Shown here one piece after another: positions 23,555 through 36,911 of a DNA stretch of 64,000 nucleotides. The notes beneath the pieces are model-generated. The model did not search any database and was not told the DNA's origin. It was given only the letters and a program-made list of their open reading frames with translations. The position numbers were made by a program, and so were the translations under genes. Within the stretch, counting starts at the first letter, position 1. Each line of letters begins with the position of its first letter. Where the stretch lies: positions 21,805,754 to 21,869,753 of the forward strand of contig CAIIXF020000011.1 in NCBI GenBank assembly GCA_903813345.2. The letters run 5' to 3'. The DNA comes from Owenia fusiformis. Lineage: Eukaryota; Annelida; Polychaeta; Sabellida; Oweniidae.

Positions 23555-26500
23555 TTAATAATTCTCTTCACTCAGGTCGTCCATGTCAAACATGTCCTCA
23601 TATGAGTAGTCATCTGTGGTTGTAGCTGTAGGCTTAGGGGTGGTAGGTGCCGTAGTTGTTGTGGTCCTGAAATTGACAAGGGATAACATAAAAAGTGAAG
23701 GTCATTGCTGTTCGAGGAACTGAAACTACTCAAGAAATTTTGATTGAACAATAAAAACTAAATAAAGTCCATTAAAAGATCAGGCAGAGCAAAGGTATTT
23801 CAAATTCTTTAACACAGAATCCATTTTCTTGACACTTCAAAAATATCAGTGTATCAATATTTCATCAAATTAGATCCTGGTCTGTTTTTGAAATGATTGA
23901 AACTTACAAATCCAAGAAAACAAATCTCTGGTTTTTGTTCAACAATAACTTGCGACTTAATCCTAATTTATGACAATTGTTCCCAAAATTGACCCACATA
24001 AGTTCTTTTCACTCACCTAGGTTCATAACTACAACATTTTTTGAAGCTGAAGAAACAAATCTTCTTTGCGAATGGTCCAACTCTCTTAAGTCTCTTCAAG
24101 AAGCCAAATGCATCACTCTTGCAGACAGCTGTCTCATGGGTCTTCTCCTTTCTGGCCTGCATGCGTCCCGCTCTACAGCATTTTCTCTTCAGCAGAGGTA
24201 TATCTGTAATTTAAAATATTGTTCATGGATTGGAAGACCTGAATTGCATTACATTCTAGGATTACATCAGAAATGGTTTACTGTATACTATAGGTTTCAA
24301 TGGCATATATGTTTCAACCATTGTGGATTTGTTCTGTTATTAAACTGGCTGACTTGCATTCTGTCATTTCCTGATTTTAATTTCTCAAAAAATATCATCA
24401 CATTAGTGTATTCCTGTCAGACTGATACCGTGTGTTAAATCTGGGAGTAACATAAAATATTTTATGATACTCTCAGGTTAAATGTCCTATCATAAATTAT
24501 TGACATGTTTTGATTGATGTATCATTTGTTCAAACTCTTACTTTTTCCTCTACGTCTACGATGGTGTTTCCTCTTATGTTTGCGCATCATTGGTCGTCCT
24601 TTGTCTTTCTGCATCTTCTCTTCCTGTTCATCATCTATGTCATCATCAGCTTCCAGCTCAGCAACAGTCTCCCTTTCTGCCTGCTCTATATCATCATCAC
24701 TGATCTCACCTCTGGAGAACTCTATTTCAGAGATTTCATTGGCAACTTCTTCCAAATCTTCTGCCTAATGAAAAGAAAACACAACTGTTGAAATGGGCTT
24801 TCGAATAGGAAATGAATTACCAAAATGACTAAATCTAATTGAACAATCTAAATGATATTGTAATGCTTGAAGAACTGTGCGACACCAATTGATTTTTGTC
24901 TGTTATTCTTGATTGTATTGATGTTAAACGTATTCACATACAGGTGAATTGAATCATTTTATATCAAGGGATCTTACCTCTGTGGTAGTCGTGTACATTG
25001 CAGTTGTTGTGGTAGTTGGTTTGACTGTTGTTATTGTTGGTCTGTGAAAATAAAATTCAACCTGTTTATCTAAACTTTACTGTGAGAGGATTGCCCAGAA
25101 GCATTATGTTTACCGAGAGGCTTTCCTCTACATGATAAGAAATGATTAAAAATTGTACTAATATAGGGGTTTACGTGATTGTTTTATTTTTCTGTTTACT
25201 ACATATTTATGCCCAAACTGGTCAATAATATTTAGACATCAATTTTGTGGCCTGAAAACATTACTTTATTCAAAATATGAAAACTTACTTTGGTGTTGAA
25301 ATTTTGCTGCAGCATTTATTGAATGATACGAAACAAATTCTCTTGGCCATTCCTGTTAACCTTCTGAACTTCATGACAAAATCTCTGGCTCTGTTCCTGC
25401 ACACTGCCGTTCTGTTGCTCTTCTTCGCTATGATGAATCCTGCTCTACAGCAGTAATGCTTCAATACCATTGCTGAAATGGATATCACCATACATGTAAG
25501 TATACAGTTATATTGTGTCCTATTTCCCAATTTCCTCACCACCAAACTCTTGTTTCTGATTATCAACTTACACATAATGTATTACCTTTTTGATAAACTG
25601 AATGAGCAACTCATAAATAAGTTTTTTGTTTTTTTATATTTCAAATTAAGCATGCTCACCTCTTCCCCTTCTTCTGTGTCTTGGGTGGTGTTTATGTTTG
25701 CGTCTCCTACCCCATGGCTTCTTCCCTTCCTCACTAGAGTCATCCTCATCGCTGTCACTATCAGTAACCTCAACACTCTCATCAAGTTCATCAACTGTGT
25801 CATTTTCCGCTTCTTTTAGATCATCTATCGTTAGTTCATCCTCAGAGAATTCCAGTTCATCAATTTCATCCATCACAACGTCAATGGCACTATCTAGTTC
25901 TTCGTTGGAGGATGCTGATATTGCTGATGAGGATTTTGCTGATGATGACTTAGATGATGATGATGAGGAGGACGAGGATGTTTGTGAATCTTCTGAACTT
26001 TCACTGGATGAGGCTTCACTAGATTCAGATTCTCCTGAATACTTTTCATCACTCTCATCAGAACTCTCCTTTCCCCAGAACTTCTTGTGCCACCCAGTGT
26101 TAGTCTTTTGTGCTTTAGCCTTCCATTCTTGTTTGGTTTCATTGAAGCAGTCATAGCGATCTTCACCTAAATAAACATATAATTCAATAATTTCGATTTG
26201 TATGTATCATACATAGGCACCTACACTGTAAAATGGAATGTTTTATCTGTTTTTAAACTAGATTTTTGTTCAGTATCCAAGTTTACAGCTAAATAAATTT
26301 AATCAGTGATTAGTTAGGTATTTTCTCTAATGTCCCAGTTACGATTGATCTACAGCAACCATACTGCGCCACAGCTTCCCAAAATCGAGAGAAATATGCA
26401 GCATGAAACATAGGGATAAGCAATCCGATGTAGATTTTCTATATCGATTTTGTGAATCTACGGCCGCCGTAGAATAATTGTGATTGACGCTTATGTCACA

Positions 26501-29500
26501 ACAATTCAGAATATAATGCGAAAACAGATCACTTTCCAATAGGCAGTTATTAATTAACTTAACAATTACTTAACAGTGTCCACGAACTATAATTGCAAAT
26601 TATTTTTGCTATATAGACCAATAGCTAGCTCTAAACTCAAATTACCAGTAAAAGGGAGTGTTTAGTGTTGACTTATTTTACCTTTAAAGTCGCAGCATTT
26701 CTCAATGGCAATATTAAGGCATGGCTTGATCCATCGTCCACTATTTGCAGGTAGTCCCTTCTCACACATCATGTCGACCCTCCTTTCCTTCAGATCTTGG
26801 AAACAATCCATACGTTCATCACCAGCCTACAACATCAAATGAACGTTCAGAAAATGAACGAAACTGAAGTCTACATATTCAATGTAAGCTACTGTATCTT
26901 TAGGTATTACATGGGCATCACATACCTCAGCACAACACTTTTTGCTAGCCTCAAGATTTTCCCGAGCTATCTCTTCAATGTCTGTGTCTTCATCGCCATC
27001 TACCTTTGCCCAGAACTGTTCAATACGATGCCACATGGCTTTCCATCCCCATGGCTTAAAGGTACCCATGTTACTTTCCTCACTAATCTTTGCACAAATG
27101 TGCTCCACTCTTTGACTCCAGTCTTTGCTTCTCTAAAATGAAAATTACAATATGAAGTTAAATCAATGAGCTGAAAAGTCTCTTGAACCAACCATCCTTC
27201 AATTACTGACCAAATGGCTAATCGACATAAAAGTCAGCTCGATGAAATGTAAAAAAATGTGTACAAAATAAGCATTGGTTGGGTAATTGTTTTGACATGT
27301 ACCTCATGGTGTCTGTGTCCTTGCCAAGGTCTCATATGGTGCCCCCTGTGGCCTGGTCTTGTGTGTTTCCCTGCCCATCGGGGTTTCATACCAGGTATCA
27401 TAGGTTTTGGCACTTGTGGTCTCATACCAGGTCGCACTGGTCCCATTCCCCATACCTTTTGTCTCATTCCATGTCCCCTATGTGGTTGCAATCGTCCCAT
27501 ATCTGGTTTAAAAACGCCCTTGACTGCCTGTATACCCTGTTCTATATTTCTCCACATTCCACCAGCATTTCCATTTCCAATCTTTTCAATCATACCCTTT
27601 GCTTTGTCTAAATGCTTTTTGACTGTTTTGCCAACCATTGCAATTTTTTCTCTATGGAAATGGCCTGGTTTATTGTGGTGGTGTCTTCCTTTGCGAGGAT
27701 ACATGCCTCCCAATCTCCCACCGACCCTTTTCCACCATTGCCACCCTCTGCCAAGTGCCTTCTCCATTTCATTGCTTCTTTCATCTGAATCACTATCTTC
27801 GCTCTCATCGCTAGCATCTTCACCAACACCAACCATGTGGGAATCATCATATTCGAACTCCTCATCACTTATACTCATGTCCTCATTACTTCCATCATAA
27901 CCATCAAGGTATTCTGATTCATACTCATCTTCAGGGCTGCTTTCAATAGACTCATCAGAAAAATTGTCTTTGTCCGTTTCTTCCAATGTATAATCAAAGC
28001 TGTTGTCTGATTCCGCAGAAAGATCATAGGATGAATCATCGTAGTAAGGGTCGTCTTCTTTCTCAATGCCACTGTCTTTTTCGGAGAGTCCTTCATCATA
28101 ACTGTTGTAGTCAAAGTCCTCATCTTCATCCATGTCATAGTATGGCTCCTCATCTTCAAGCCCAATCCATTCCTTTTCAACATTGTTTTTAGATGGTACA
28201 ACATGGTTGACAGATTTTTCTGGTATTATGGGCTCGCCTGTTGTATAAAATGCAACAGAGACATATTAATATCTTTGAATGCAATAAATATGAATTCCTT
28301 TTATCAACCTTTCTTTCACAAAAATGTACATTACAGGTCGTGAAGATAATAGAAATGCTGCATGTAAAAGATAAATGTATCAATAGAGGATACTTCAACG
28401 ATTATTTGTTTGAAAGCTATAAAGAAATGAAGTGCTTATTGTAAATAATGGTGATGTGAGGTTAACCGAACTTCAACACCTTTATTTAAAAACAACTTGA
28501 TGCAAAGGATGATGCTTTTTTCTGTGATAGCGAATGATACTATAGTAATATATGAGTATATCAGTGTTTGTTTGATTGAACATTTTCATTCTACAGTATA
28601 AGGTCACACCAATTTCGAATTGTAGTGGTAAAGGTGATGGTAATTTTATCATTATTGACTGTTGTTTAAAAAAGGATGCATTTTTGGGTCACCCAGTACT
28701 TAACATACCTCTTACTAAAAGTGGAGGCAATTTCACAACAGGCAGCTCCTTGTCATCCTTAGGTGTTTTGTTAACCGGCTTCACACCTGAAATTCCACAT
28801 GCAATTGCAAGATCAGTTCAATAATAGATTCGTGCAATACAATACAATGTCAATTAACCTCTCCAATAATCCTAAAACCCCAAATAAACCAGGGTACATT
28901 GGCCAGATTAATGATGTTACAGGTGGTGGTCGTGGCCTGGGGGGTCACTCTAAATAATTTGAATAGGTATGTGCAGCACGGGCATAAACCATGGAACCTG
29001 GCCAATCTGAGAGGAAAAAACCATGGGTTTCTGAATTCTAGCTTCCTTGGTTTAGGAAATTGTAGCAGGATTTATCAAAAAGGTATATTCTTATAAAATC
29101 ATATTGCGTTTGTGTATCCCATTATTGTTTAATAAAGATGGACCATGGCAGCAAATCCAATAGGCAACATACTGCTCAATTAATTAGAATTCCAATGCAA
29201 TGATTTTTATGCTCAGATTATATATCTTTTTAAAACGGATGTAGCTACATGTATGTAGATAATACACGGTGACTATCCAAGCCCGTATATCGCGAGCAAG
29301 TTCCCGCTGACATCGCGAGCAATGAGCTCATGTTAGAAGCGGGGCCTTGAGAGACATGACCAATTATAGTTGAAGAACGTCTGCAATTGATATAGCCATT
29401 GCACTATGAAATAAAGCTGTGCCGAGTTTCACTTCCTTAAGTTTCAAAGAAATTTTATCATATCTCATATCTCGCAAGTCCCTGCTTCTAGCATGAGCCT

Positions 29501-32500
29501 ATTGCTCGCGATGTCAGCGGGGCCTGGATAGTCCCCGTGTAATATGTAGCTTAGATTGTACTGGGCAATACAAGAGATGTTTTGGTAAGTGAAGTATGGT
29601 ATTGTCGTACCTTGTATACAGAATCTCTTTGTCAAATGGTCATCATTGGCAATGTGACTGGTCTCATCGTCCGAAATAATTACAGCGCTGAAATCAAAGA
29701 TCAGAGAGATTAATTAAGGTGTGATATCATATTTCATCTTGATTCACAAGGCTTCAGTCGCTCCAACTGTAGTGGAATATTTGATTAAAAATTTCAAATT
29801 TTATTTTTAAAAAAATTCTCTAGTTTTAACAAATCTCTAAAATAACTTTTAAAGTCATTATAGAAAATATATAGAAAATAGTAGATGGGTGATACAAACA
29901 TAATTCGTATGGGGCCTTTAACGAGTAAGACATTAGCTCAATAAAATTAACAGAGATGATGATTGGAATATGGATCAATGGAAATGACAGTGGATAATCG
30001 ATAATTAATTAGAAAAGTTTTTAGCCATCCTAAAAGATGAATAGTATGACACGTGAATAGTGAAACTTACTAGAATAGTACTTGAGACATTCGAGCAGCT
30101 CGCTTTAAAATACGTCTTGAAATTACGCAATTTAAAATGTACATACCGTATTTACATAAAATGTTCAATGCAAATATTGTAAAAAGGGATTTTACATCTT
30201 TAATACTATCTAGTACCTTATTGTGACACATCCACATTCAGGGCTCGTCCATCTAATTGTTGTTTTGGACATTGGCTTCTTATTATCATCTCGGTTGGTA
30301 ACCATGAAAGGACATTCATCCCAAGTTTGATACTTGTCATACGGCTTCTGGCGGAAATGGCCGAAACCACAAACTTCATCTTCGGACTCGGAGACCAGTC
30401 GAAATTTGAGGAAAGATTTCTTTGGGTTAAGAGATCTTACAGCAACTACAAACATAGTTAACTACAAATCATTTTACAGAAACAAATTATCCCTCTATAC
30501 AACGAGCCCTTAAACCTGTTTACATTATATTTTATTTAGAAGTAAGTATCATATTTTTTATTAAAAGAAGTAGAAAGTATCGCGACAAGTCTAAATAAAT
30601 GACTTCAAGAGTAAGTTTTGAAAAACCTATCACAATTTTAAATAAAAAATCTTTGCTCGTCATCATATCATTCCATTTCATGCACATTGCACAACATTTC
30701 TGACTTTATTTCATGATAAAAATGGCAAAAATGTGACCATCTGTTTTTTCATTTTTAATTAATTTGGACAATGCTGCATCTTATATTGATGCGTTTTGAA
30801 GATATCTCACAACATTAAAAAAAGTAAAAGATATACTAATTAAGGAGTAATTTTTTTAGAAATTATACTCAATTCCCTTCATTCTCCTTGTCTTAGAAAG
30901 GAACTTTAATTTTAAAAAAAAAAAAAAAAAAAAATGTGTAATCTGAACGACATGAAGGAATAACCTCGTACATCCCAGGCAAAGACCTGAGTAAAACATG
31001 AAAAATTATCCAAATATTTGGCAAACTGAATTACTCACCATTGTATTGTTTTAATGGCATGAGCTCCTCTCCAGGCTTTGTGCCATAGATAATCAGGTCG
31101 TACATGGGAGTATTTCTCCACAGTCTGTTCTCCTGGGGCTTTGAGTATTCTGGTACACGAGGGGGACATTGTGCAAGTACTGGAATATAGAATTTTAGAA
31201 GGCCATTATTGAACCCATTAATTAAACATAAAAAACGTTGAGCAAAGTAGAGTAAACTGTGACTTGATAGTCAACCATGAGGTCATACTTATTTGTAACA
31301 TGACGTTTGTATCTGTGGCTTGTCAGAATGTCACACCATTCCAACTATTATTAGCGGACCCCCCCCCCCCCCCTGGTCAAAAATTCTTTCAAAATTATGC
31401 AGTTTTTCACCATTCTGAGCGTTTTTTAAGTGATTTTGGCCATTTTTGGACCAAGATTGTCAAAAGTGACCCCCCTGGAATTTTCCAAAAAGTGACCCCC
31501 CCCCCTTGGCAAATCCTGACTACGGGCCTGCACATAATACTTTCATAATACTTAAAATTGACACAAGTGTCGTATTCCTTCGTGCTGCAAAGAAAGCGAA
31601 GAAGAGATCCACTGCATGAGTCACATCTTTGTTTTTAATCTAGAAGTTTGTTTGCCAACAAATGATCAGATTACAAATGAACCAGCTGAAATTGACGTGA
31701 AGCAAAACATATTTGAAATCTCACCACATACACATTTAACACATGTTTGCAGCAGATTTCTTGAAGAACAGTTTCATAGAAACACTGAAATGAAACACTG
31801 ACACTGTGTACAATTACAATACGATATTCACTGTACGACTTTTATGAAAGGGTCTTGATTCGAAGCCATTGTTTATTCGACTAACATGTGAAGGACGGTG
31901 TGATCTACTACTTTGAAGTCACTTGTTATTAAAGATAATCATACACTACAAACATGTGTCACTTGGTATGTGTGGTCAAAAGTCAAAAGCTAGTTTATTG
32001 ATATATATATATAAGTTAACTAATATTAGAACTGGCATCTCCAGTACATCGGATGTTTATTATTTGTTTTGATTTAAACAAATGTGCTCACAGTCGATTT
32101 CATTTTGATTTCCAGGGCCTCGACTAGGATGCTAAAACTTTTTTCGTCATCCCAGGGCTTGCTTTCCTAGCATTAAAAGCAGAATCAGATCTAACAAAAA
32201 CTTCACCACTGATCTTGTTTCAATTTCAGAATATTTTGGGCTCATATGTATGTTTTCTAAAAATACCGAAATTGTATATACTGTATTTCAGGAAATGTAT
32301 TTTGAATTCATAATGTATTTTTTCTATATTTTAGTTACCATTTTCATAATTTGAGAAAAATTGTGGATCTGATTCTGCCTTTAGTGCCTAAAACATTTCA
32401 AGGAAGAATGACAACCAAATGCTGAACTAAAATGCAAGTTCATACAGAGCTTTCAAAGTAATATTGTTGTTTCATAGGCAACTATATGCAAGTTGCCAAT

Positions 32501-32925
32501 ACTATGGGAAGTGAGAAGTTAGCTAGATTTACGCATTTATTGAGATATATAATAACGAATATAATGAAACACGGTGTGAAGAAAAAGCAAGAGGAAAACC
32601 AATTATAAATTAAACAAAACCCCAATATCCTAAAATGTGTCCTTCAGTATAAGGAGATGTATAATGCCCCATCTCTCAGGAATCTTTATCTTAATTCAAA
32701 AAATGAGTTCATAATAGATGTCACTGAAGAAAAAACCAAAAAATATTCAGAACTCTTGGCATCGACAATAATTGTATACTTCAGAAGTACAGAATAAAGG
32801 ATAGAGATGTCCCAATTGATGAACGGATAGATACATGTCAAGTCCATTCAAAAGCTCAACGTCAAAATAAAATGCTTACCTTGCTGAATAACTATAAGAC
32901 ACACTACCCAAGTTATGGACCCCAT
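23555..32925 (-). CDS. Secreted Reeler-domain protein with repeated acidic, polybasic and cationic six-cysteine modules
   Basis: Fourteen exons: 32925-32880, 31179-31039, 30445-30217, 29687-29611, 28786-28709, 28237-27303, 27132-26926, 26826-26682, 26166-25660, 25472-25289, 25041-24978, 24764-24542, 24203-24017, 23666-23555. Total 3135 nt, 1044 residues; all GT-AG and in phase. Residues 1-18 are a signal peptide (MGSITWVVCLIVIQQVLA). Residues 20-140 are a Reeler domain (CPP start, LIIYGTKPGEELMPL, CGFGHF, TIRWTSPECGCVTI). An acidic region (about 205-325) leads to a Trp/Lys/His-rich basic region (GWQWWKR, HRHHE). Exons 7-8 are Cys-containing. Then comes [acidic - polybasic - six-Cys - Thr/Pro] twice (exons 9-11, 12-14). 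Six-Cys spacing is CC-x15/17-C-x21-C-x6-CC; each module has net charge near +14. Secretion is firm; function unknown. An antimicrobial-peptide precursor or an extracellular matrix/mineral protein would both fit. Confidence 0.9.
29264..29540. mobile_element. Inverted-repeat element in Reeler gene intron 4
   Basis: Left ACACGGTGACTATCCAAGCCCG and right inverse ACACGGGGACTATCCAGGCCCC pair over about 75 bp, including CGCTGACATCGCGAGCAAT and its inverse. About 277 bp, no coding capacity. It is GC-richer than its surroundings. Confidence 0.8.
31347..31531. mobile_element. hAT-like short element fragment, one end intact
   Basis: Right end GCAAATCCTGACTACGGGCCTG and a C-rich interior (GACCCCCCTGGAATTTTCCA) match, in reverse, the fuller element at 51664-51873. 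It lies in intron 1 of the Reeler gene. The left end is eroded into a long C run. Confidence 0.65.
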
Positions 32926-34919
32926 GCTGGATGTTGCGTCCACGAGAGTCGGAATCTCGAGTGTCGACTTTCGGTAAATCACTGCTTTTGTTTTGGCTGC
33001 AGAATGTTCTTTGGCTTCGATCGGCAGCCGCTGTTTAGATATTCTATTTGACACTCTAATTTATATGCCGATGAAGATCAGTGATGTCACTTTGAAGTAT
33101 CATGTGATTCGACGATCTTCCAATCAAGATCCAAGGATTTTGCAAAATTGAGATTAGAAGCCACAAGTCATCGTGTGCTCAACAATGTTAATCGTGGACT
33201 TAGTGCCCGTAATTGATACCATAATCTCAAGTACTTTTACAATTTTAGGAAGTAGTACTGTCTTCATAATCAATAAGACAAGTTGATTTTTAGAGGTCAG
33301 ATCCAACAGTGACAGTAAATGGTTTCGTGTAGAATATCCGAATGCTATTGGGGATTGTTTTTCCAAGAAAACAAAACTTTTATACGTTTGCATTTTTTCT
33401 ATTTATAATTGCATTGTGGTCCATTGGTAAATCTCAGTAGTTTCTGAAAAGATGAGACCCTGAGTGACAAGGTTTTAGCATAGCACTTATAATCAATGCG
33501 ATATATACGTGGGGCATACGTGTAAGAGGGGATATATTTGTATGATGATAATTATTCAAAAATTATCTAACTAAAACTGATCGAGGAAAAACGATACTGT
33601 ATTTTGTGACTTATCGGCTGTAATCAGGGGCCAGCGTTTACTCAGAGTTGGTCCCCGCTGCTCATTGACAATCGATTAATCCAGATCACGCCCGCAATCA
33701 CGGGGCTATGCGGAACAGTCAACTTGGAACTCAAATCCGATGCACCTGGGCTGACCATTTTAATCGAATTGTCTCGATATCAAATTATAAATATCTACAT
33801 TATAGATACATTAATCATGTTAATGTTATAAACAGTTTTGAATACCCAGCTGTATTTGCGCAATTCTCTCAAATCGGAAGCCTGTATTAGAGATAGAGAT
33901 AACTTTGAAACAATTAAAGGCAATAATGGAATGGTCAATTGCTATTACTTAATAAATGGTAATGAATAATCAAACAATATAAAATGTTTACAATAACAAG
34001 ACAATGGCAATACTACGGAGTAGCAATTCACACCATAATGTTATACCCAGGTCACGTTTGAACCAAATACGATCAAAGTGGCGATATAATTGTTATACTC
34101 TAAAATACATAAATACGTGTATGTTTTAGTAGTTTAATTAAAAGATTCAGATATACAAAATAAATGCCAAACTCTAAGTTCCCTTTTAAAGGCACCGTAC
34201 AATTTTTTAAAATATTCTTTTCGAAAAATGTATTTGTTTTTCAAATGTTTGAATTTCGAGTTAATTCGTAATTGTTTCAACCATTCGATAAACATTTCAT
34301 GCATACAAATACACATTGTAGCATTTTAGAAATTTGTGATGTTGTGTGATAAGGTATTTCCATCAAATAAGAGGAAATCGTTCTGTGATGCTTGAGTTAT
34401 TATATCAAGACGGACAGACTGACGGAGGGCTTTTCTTCACCTGTACCATGCCTGTACCATAGGGTTGATATATAGCCCATGCCTGTACCGATCTATTGAC
34501 CTTCAGCTACGCACAAACAAGTGGACGATGCAGGTGTTCAACTTCAAAGTGATATATAACTATTTACTATCTATGTACACCACTTGAAAGACCAAAACTA
34601 TTACGTCAACTCTGATTGCTGAGAACCAGTGTTGATTCTTAGAATAAACATATTAAAAGTATGATTTAATTATTTATTTTATCTATTTTAATTTGTTTCC
34701 TTTAACTATTTAGGATAGCAGCACATGAAAGTTATCAGTGCGACAGAGTGCCGGTGTAAAAGGGTAGGAGGTCCTATCAAATTATGGTTTATATATTCTT
34801 TGATTACCACGGCCTCTATAAGGTCAATGTTTCCTACTACCTCTGTTTAATGTTCAACATATCAAAATGCTTTACAGTAAACAATAACATCACTGGTACT
34901 CGCCTAGTTAGGTAACAAG
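32926..34919. other. Intergenic between the Reeler gene and the 34920 gene
   Basis: Should contain the Reeler promoter (near 32925) and that of the plus-strand gene. No exons recognised. A short leftover of the CCGTCCGTC repeat lies near 34410. Confidence 0.45.
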
Positions 34920-36539
34920 ATGGAAGAACTTCCGGGCTTCGTTTTCGGTAAGATATCTTTTATTTCTCGATTCTACACCACTTATAAGTCAAGTTGTGGA
35001 CAATAATTTGGCTCAAAGTTAAGGAAGATAGTTTATTTTGAGAATATGCAGGCGATTCTATGTTTGGTTTATTAACGAATACGCAATTCACACATTTAGT
35101 CCCTAGCTATTGATAGTTTGACGATCTTCATGAATATTGTCACATTGGCAATATCTATCTTCCATCTTGTTACGTTGACGTATCGTAAGCGTAACTAGTT
35201 GAGTACCAGTGAACATGGAAATGGGAAAGCTCCTGATATGCAATCTTTTAAAAACTACACATCCATCACTATCTTTCCATGGGGAAATCTCGCACAGTCC
35301 ATTGCATGTTTTCAGCCTAATTTAGTTCACAAAAATGCATTACTAAAGTATAAGTCAATAAATTAGGATTTGAGTGAGCATTTTTGCTATAATTTGCAAT
35401 AAGAATCTATCCAGAAAATAGCAATATGTTGCAAACGGAATGCCTCTGCCCCAAATGAATTTGTGATTCAATAATTTAATCAAGCTAGAAAACAAAATGT
35501 ACGTAAACGTGTATTGTTTAGATATTAGCGAATATGGCCTCATTACATTGAGAAGAATTTATGGAAATGTTATACCCTCAGGTACTAGGTCCTAGATTTT
35601 GTATGCAACTTTGCACCATAAGAACATCACCAGTTGAAAATACAACTACGCACATAACATAGTGTACAAAACAGTACAAAAGCGTACACATGTTTCAGTT
35701 CATTTCAGTTTTATTCCCTAAATATAGACAAGATTCAAATTATGAAATTGCCTTTAATACTGCAGTCTAATTGGCTTACAGCGATGCCATATTTCATTAT
35801 AATTTATAACCATCCTTTTAAAAAAATGTTAATACTGATTGTGCTATAAATGTGCATTGTCCATATAGCAAGCATACATGTAGTGTAGTTTTGTGCAGGT
35901 CTCACTTAAGGTCTTGATACAAGACACACGTTCTTTATATAATCCACGATTCATCGAGCCCCTCGGACTCATATCCTTTTACCATTATTGTTACATGCCC
36001 TCAGGTCCCTCATGTGCCCTTAAAGAGTTTATCAGTTAATAAGTGCTGTCTGTAATAATGTGTAATGTTATCCAGTAAAATATCAAGCAAATCTGTCCTA
36101 TGTCCTGGTAGTATTGCCATTCATTGTTATCCACCCTCATAAAATCACCATTTCATCATAATGTGCCACATGTCATCCGTTATAATGTTACATATCCCCA
36201 ATTGATTGTGCTCCTTTTCTTATCCCCAATTGATTCTGCTCCTTTTCTTATCCCCAATTGATTGTGCTCCTTCTCTTATCCCCAATTGATTGTGCTCCTT
36301 TTCTTCATCATATTGCAATATTAGGTGAGTTGCGATACACCAAGACAGTAATGTCCAATTCAACAGGAACAACTACTTGTTCATATTGGTTTCTTGTAAT
36401 CTTCAATGCTGGTGTTTGCCTGTGTAGTATTCGTCTTCCAGATTTCATAGAACACCCACCTTGGGATTGTCAAGGATATAACATTCATATAATTGCACTT
36501 TTGACTCAACTACATCAAAAGTTTAAAAAAATTCTTTAG
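34920..36539 (+). CDS. Tentative two-exon small protein, unrecognised
   Basis: Exon 1 (34920-34947) begins ATGGAAGAACTTCC and encodes MEELPGFVF, ending at a strong donor CG|GTAAGAT. Exon 2 (36325-36539) follows AATATTAG and joins in phase, giving 80 residues in all. The product has an NST glycosylation-like site, a hydrophobic stretch (WFLVIFNAGVCLCSI), IEHPPWDCQGYN and a lysine-rich end. I do not recognise it. Middle exons may be missing, or the pairing may be wrong: the exon 2 acceptor has a poor pyrimidine tract. The first exon is the better supported half. Confidence 0.35.
36193..36304. repeat. 28 bp tandem repeat, four units
   Basis: Unit TATCCCCAATTGATTGTGCT plus CCTTTTCT repeated four times with one or two changes. 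It ends just before the candidate exon 2 acceptor at 36324. Confidence 0.9.
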
Positions 36540-36911
36540 CCCAAAATGAATTTGCAACTGCAATTTATTCTTGAAAAATATCCTTTACATAAAACTTTCA
36601 ACCAATGAATTGACTACGACAATAATGGCTATTGACATAAATATGCAGATTATGCAAAGTAAATGTCGATCACCAGTTTGCAGAATAACATGATGGTGTT
36701 ATTCACCTTCATAAAAGCACAATTTCATAATAATGTGCAACATGTCACTAGTAACAACCGAAAGTAACTGGTCATAGGTGGTGACCACTTTTTTTTAAAA
36801 ATGTGCTGTTCTTTCCAGATAAAAGATAAATGTTTCATTTTTGGTTTATTTTTGTCAATTAATAACTGACTTAAAATCAATGGTTGCTGGAACATTGCAT
36901 TAGCCACACGC

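Noticed and set aside
25698-26156. 152-codon Ser/Asp-rich plus-strand open frame
   Set aside because: Antisense shadow of the poly-Ser/acidic Reeler exon 9.
27259-27900. 213-codon plus-strand open frame
   Set aside because: Shadow of Reeler exon 6 on the other strand, kept open by that exon's repetitive codons.
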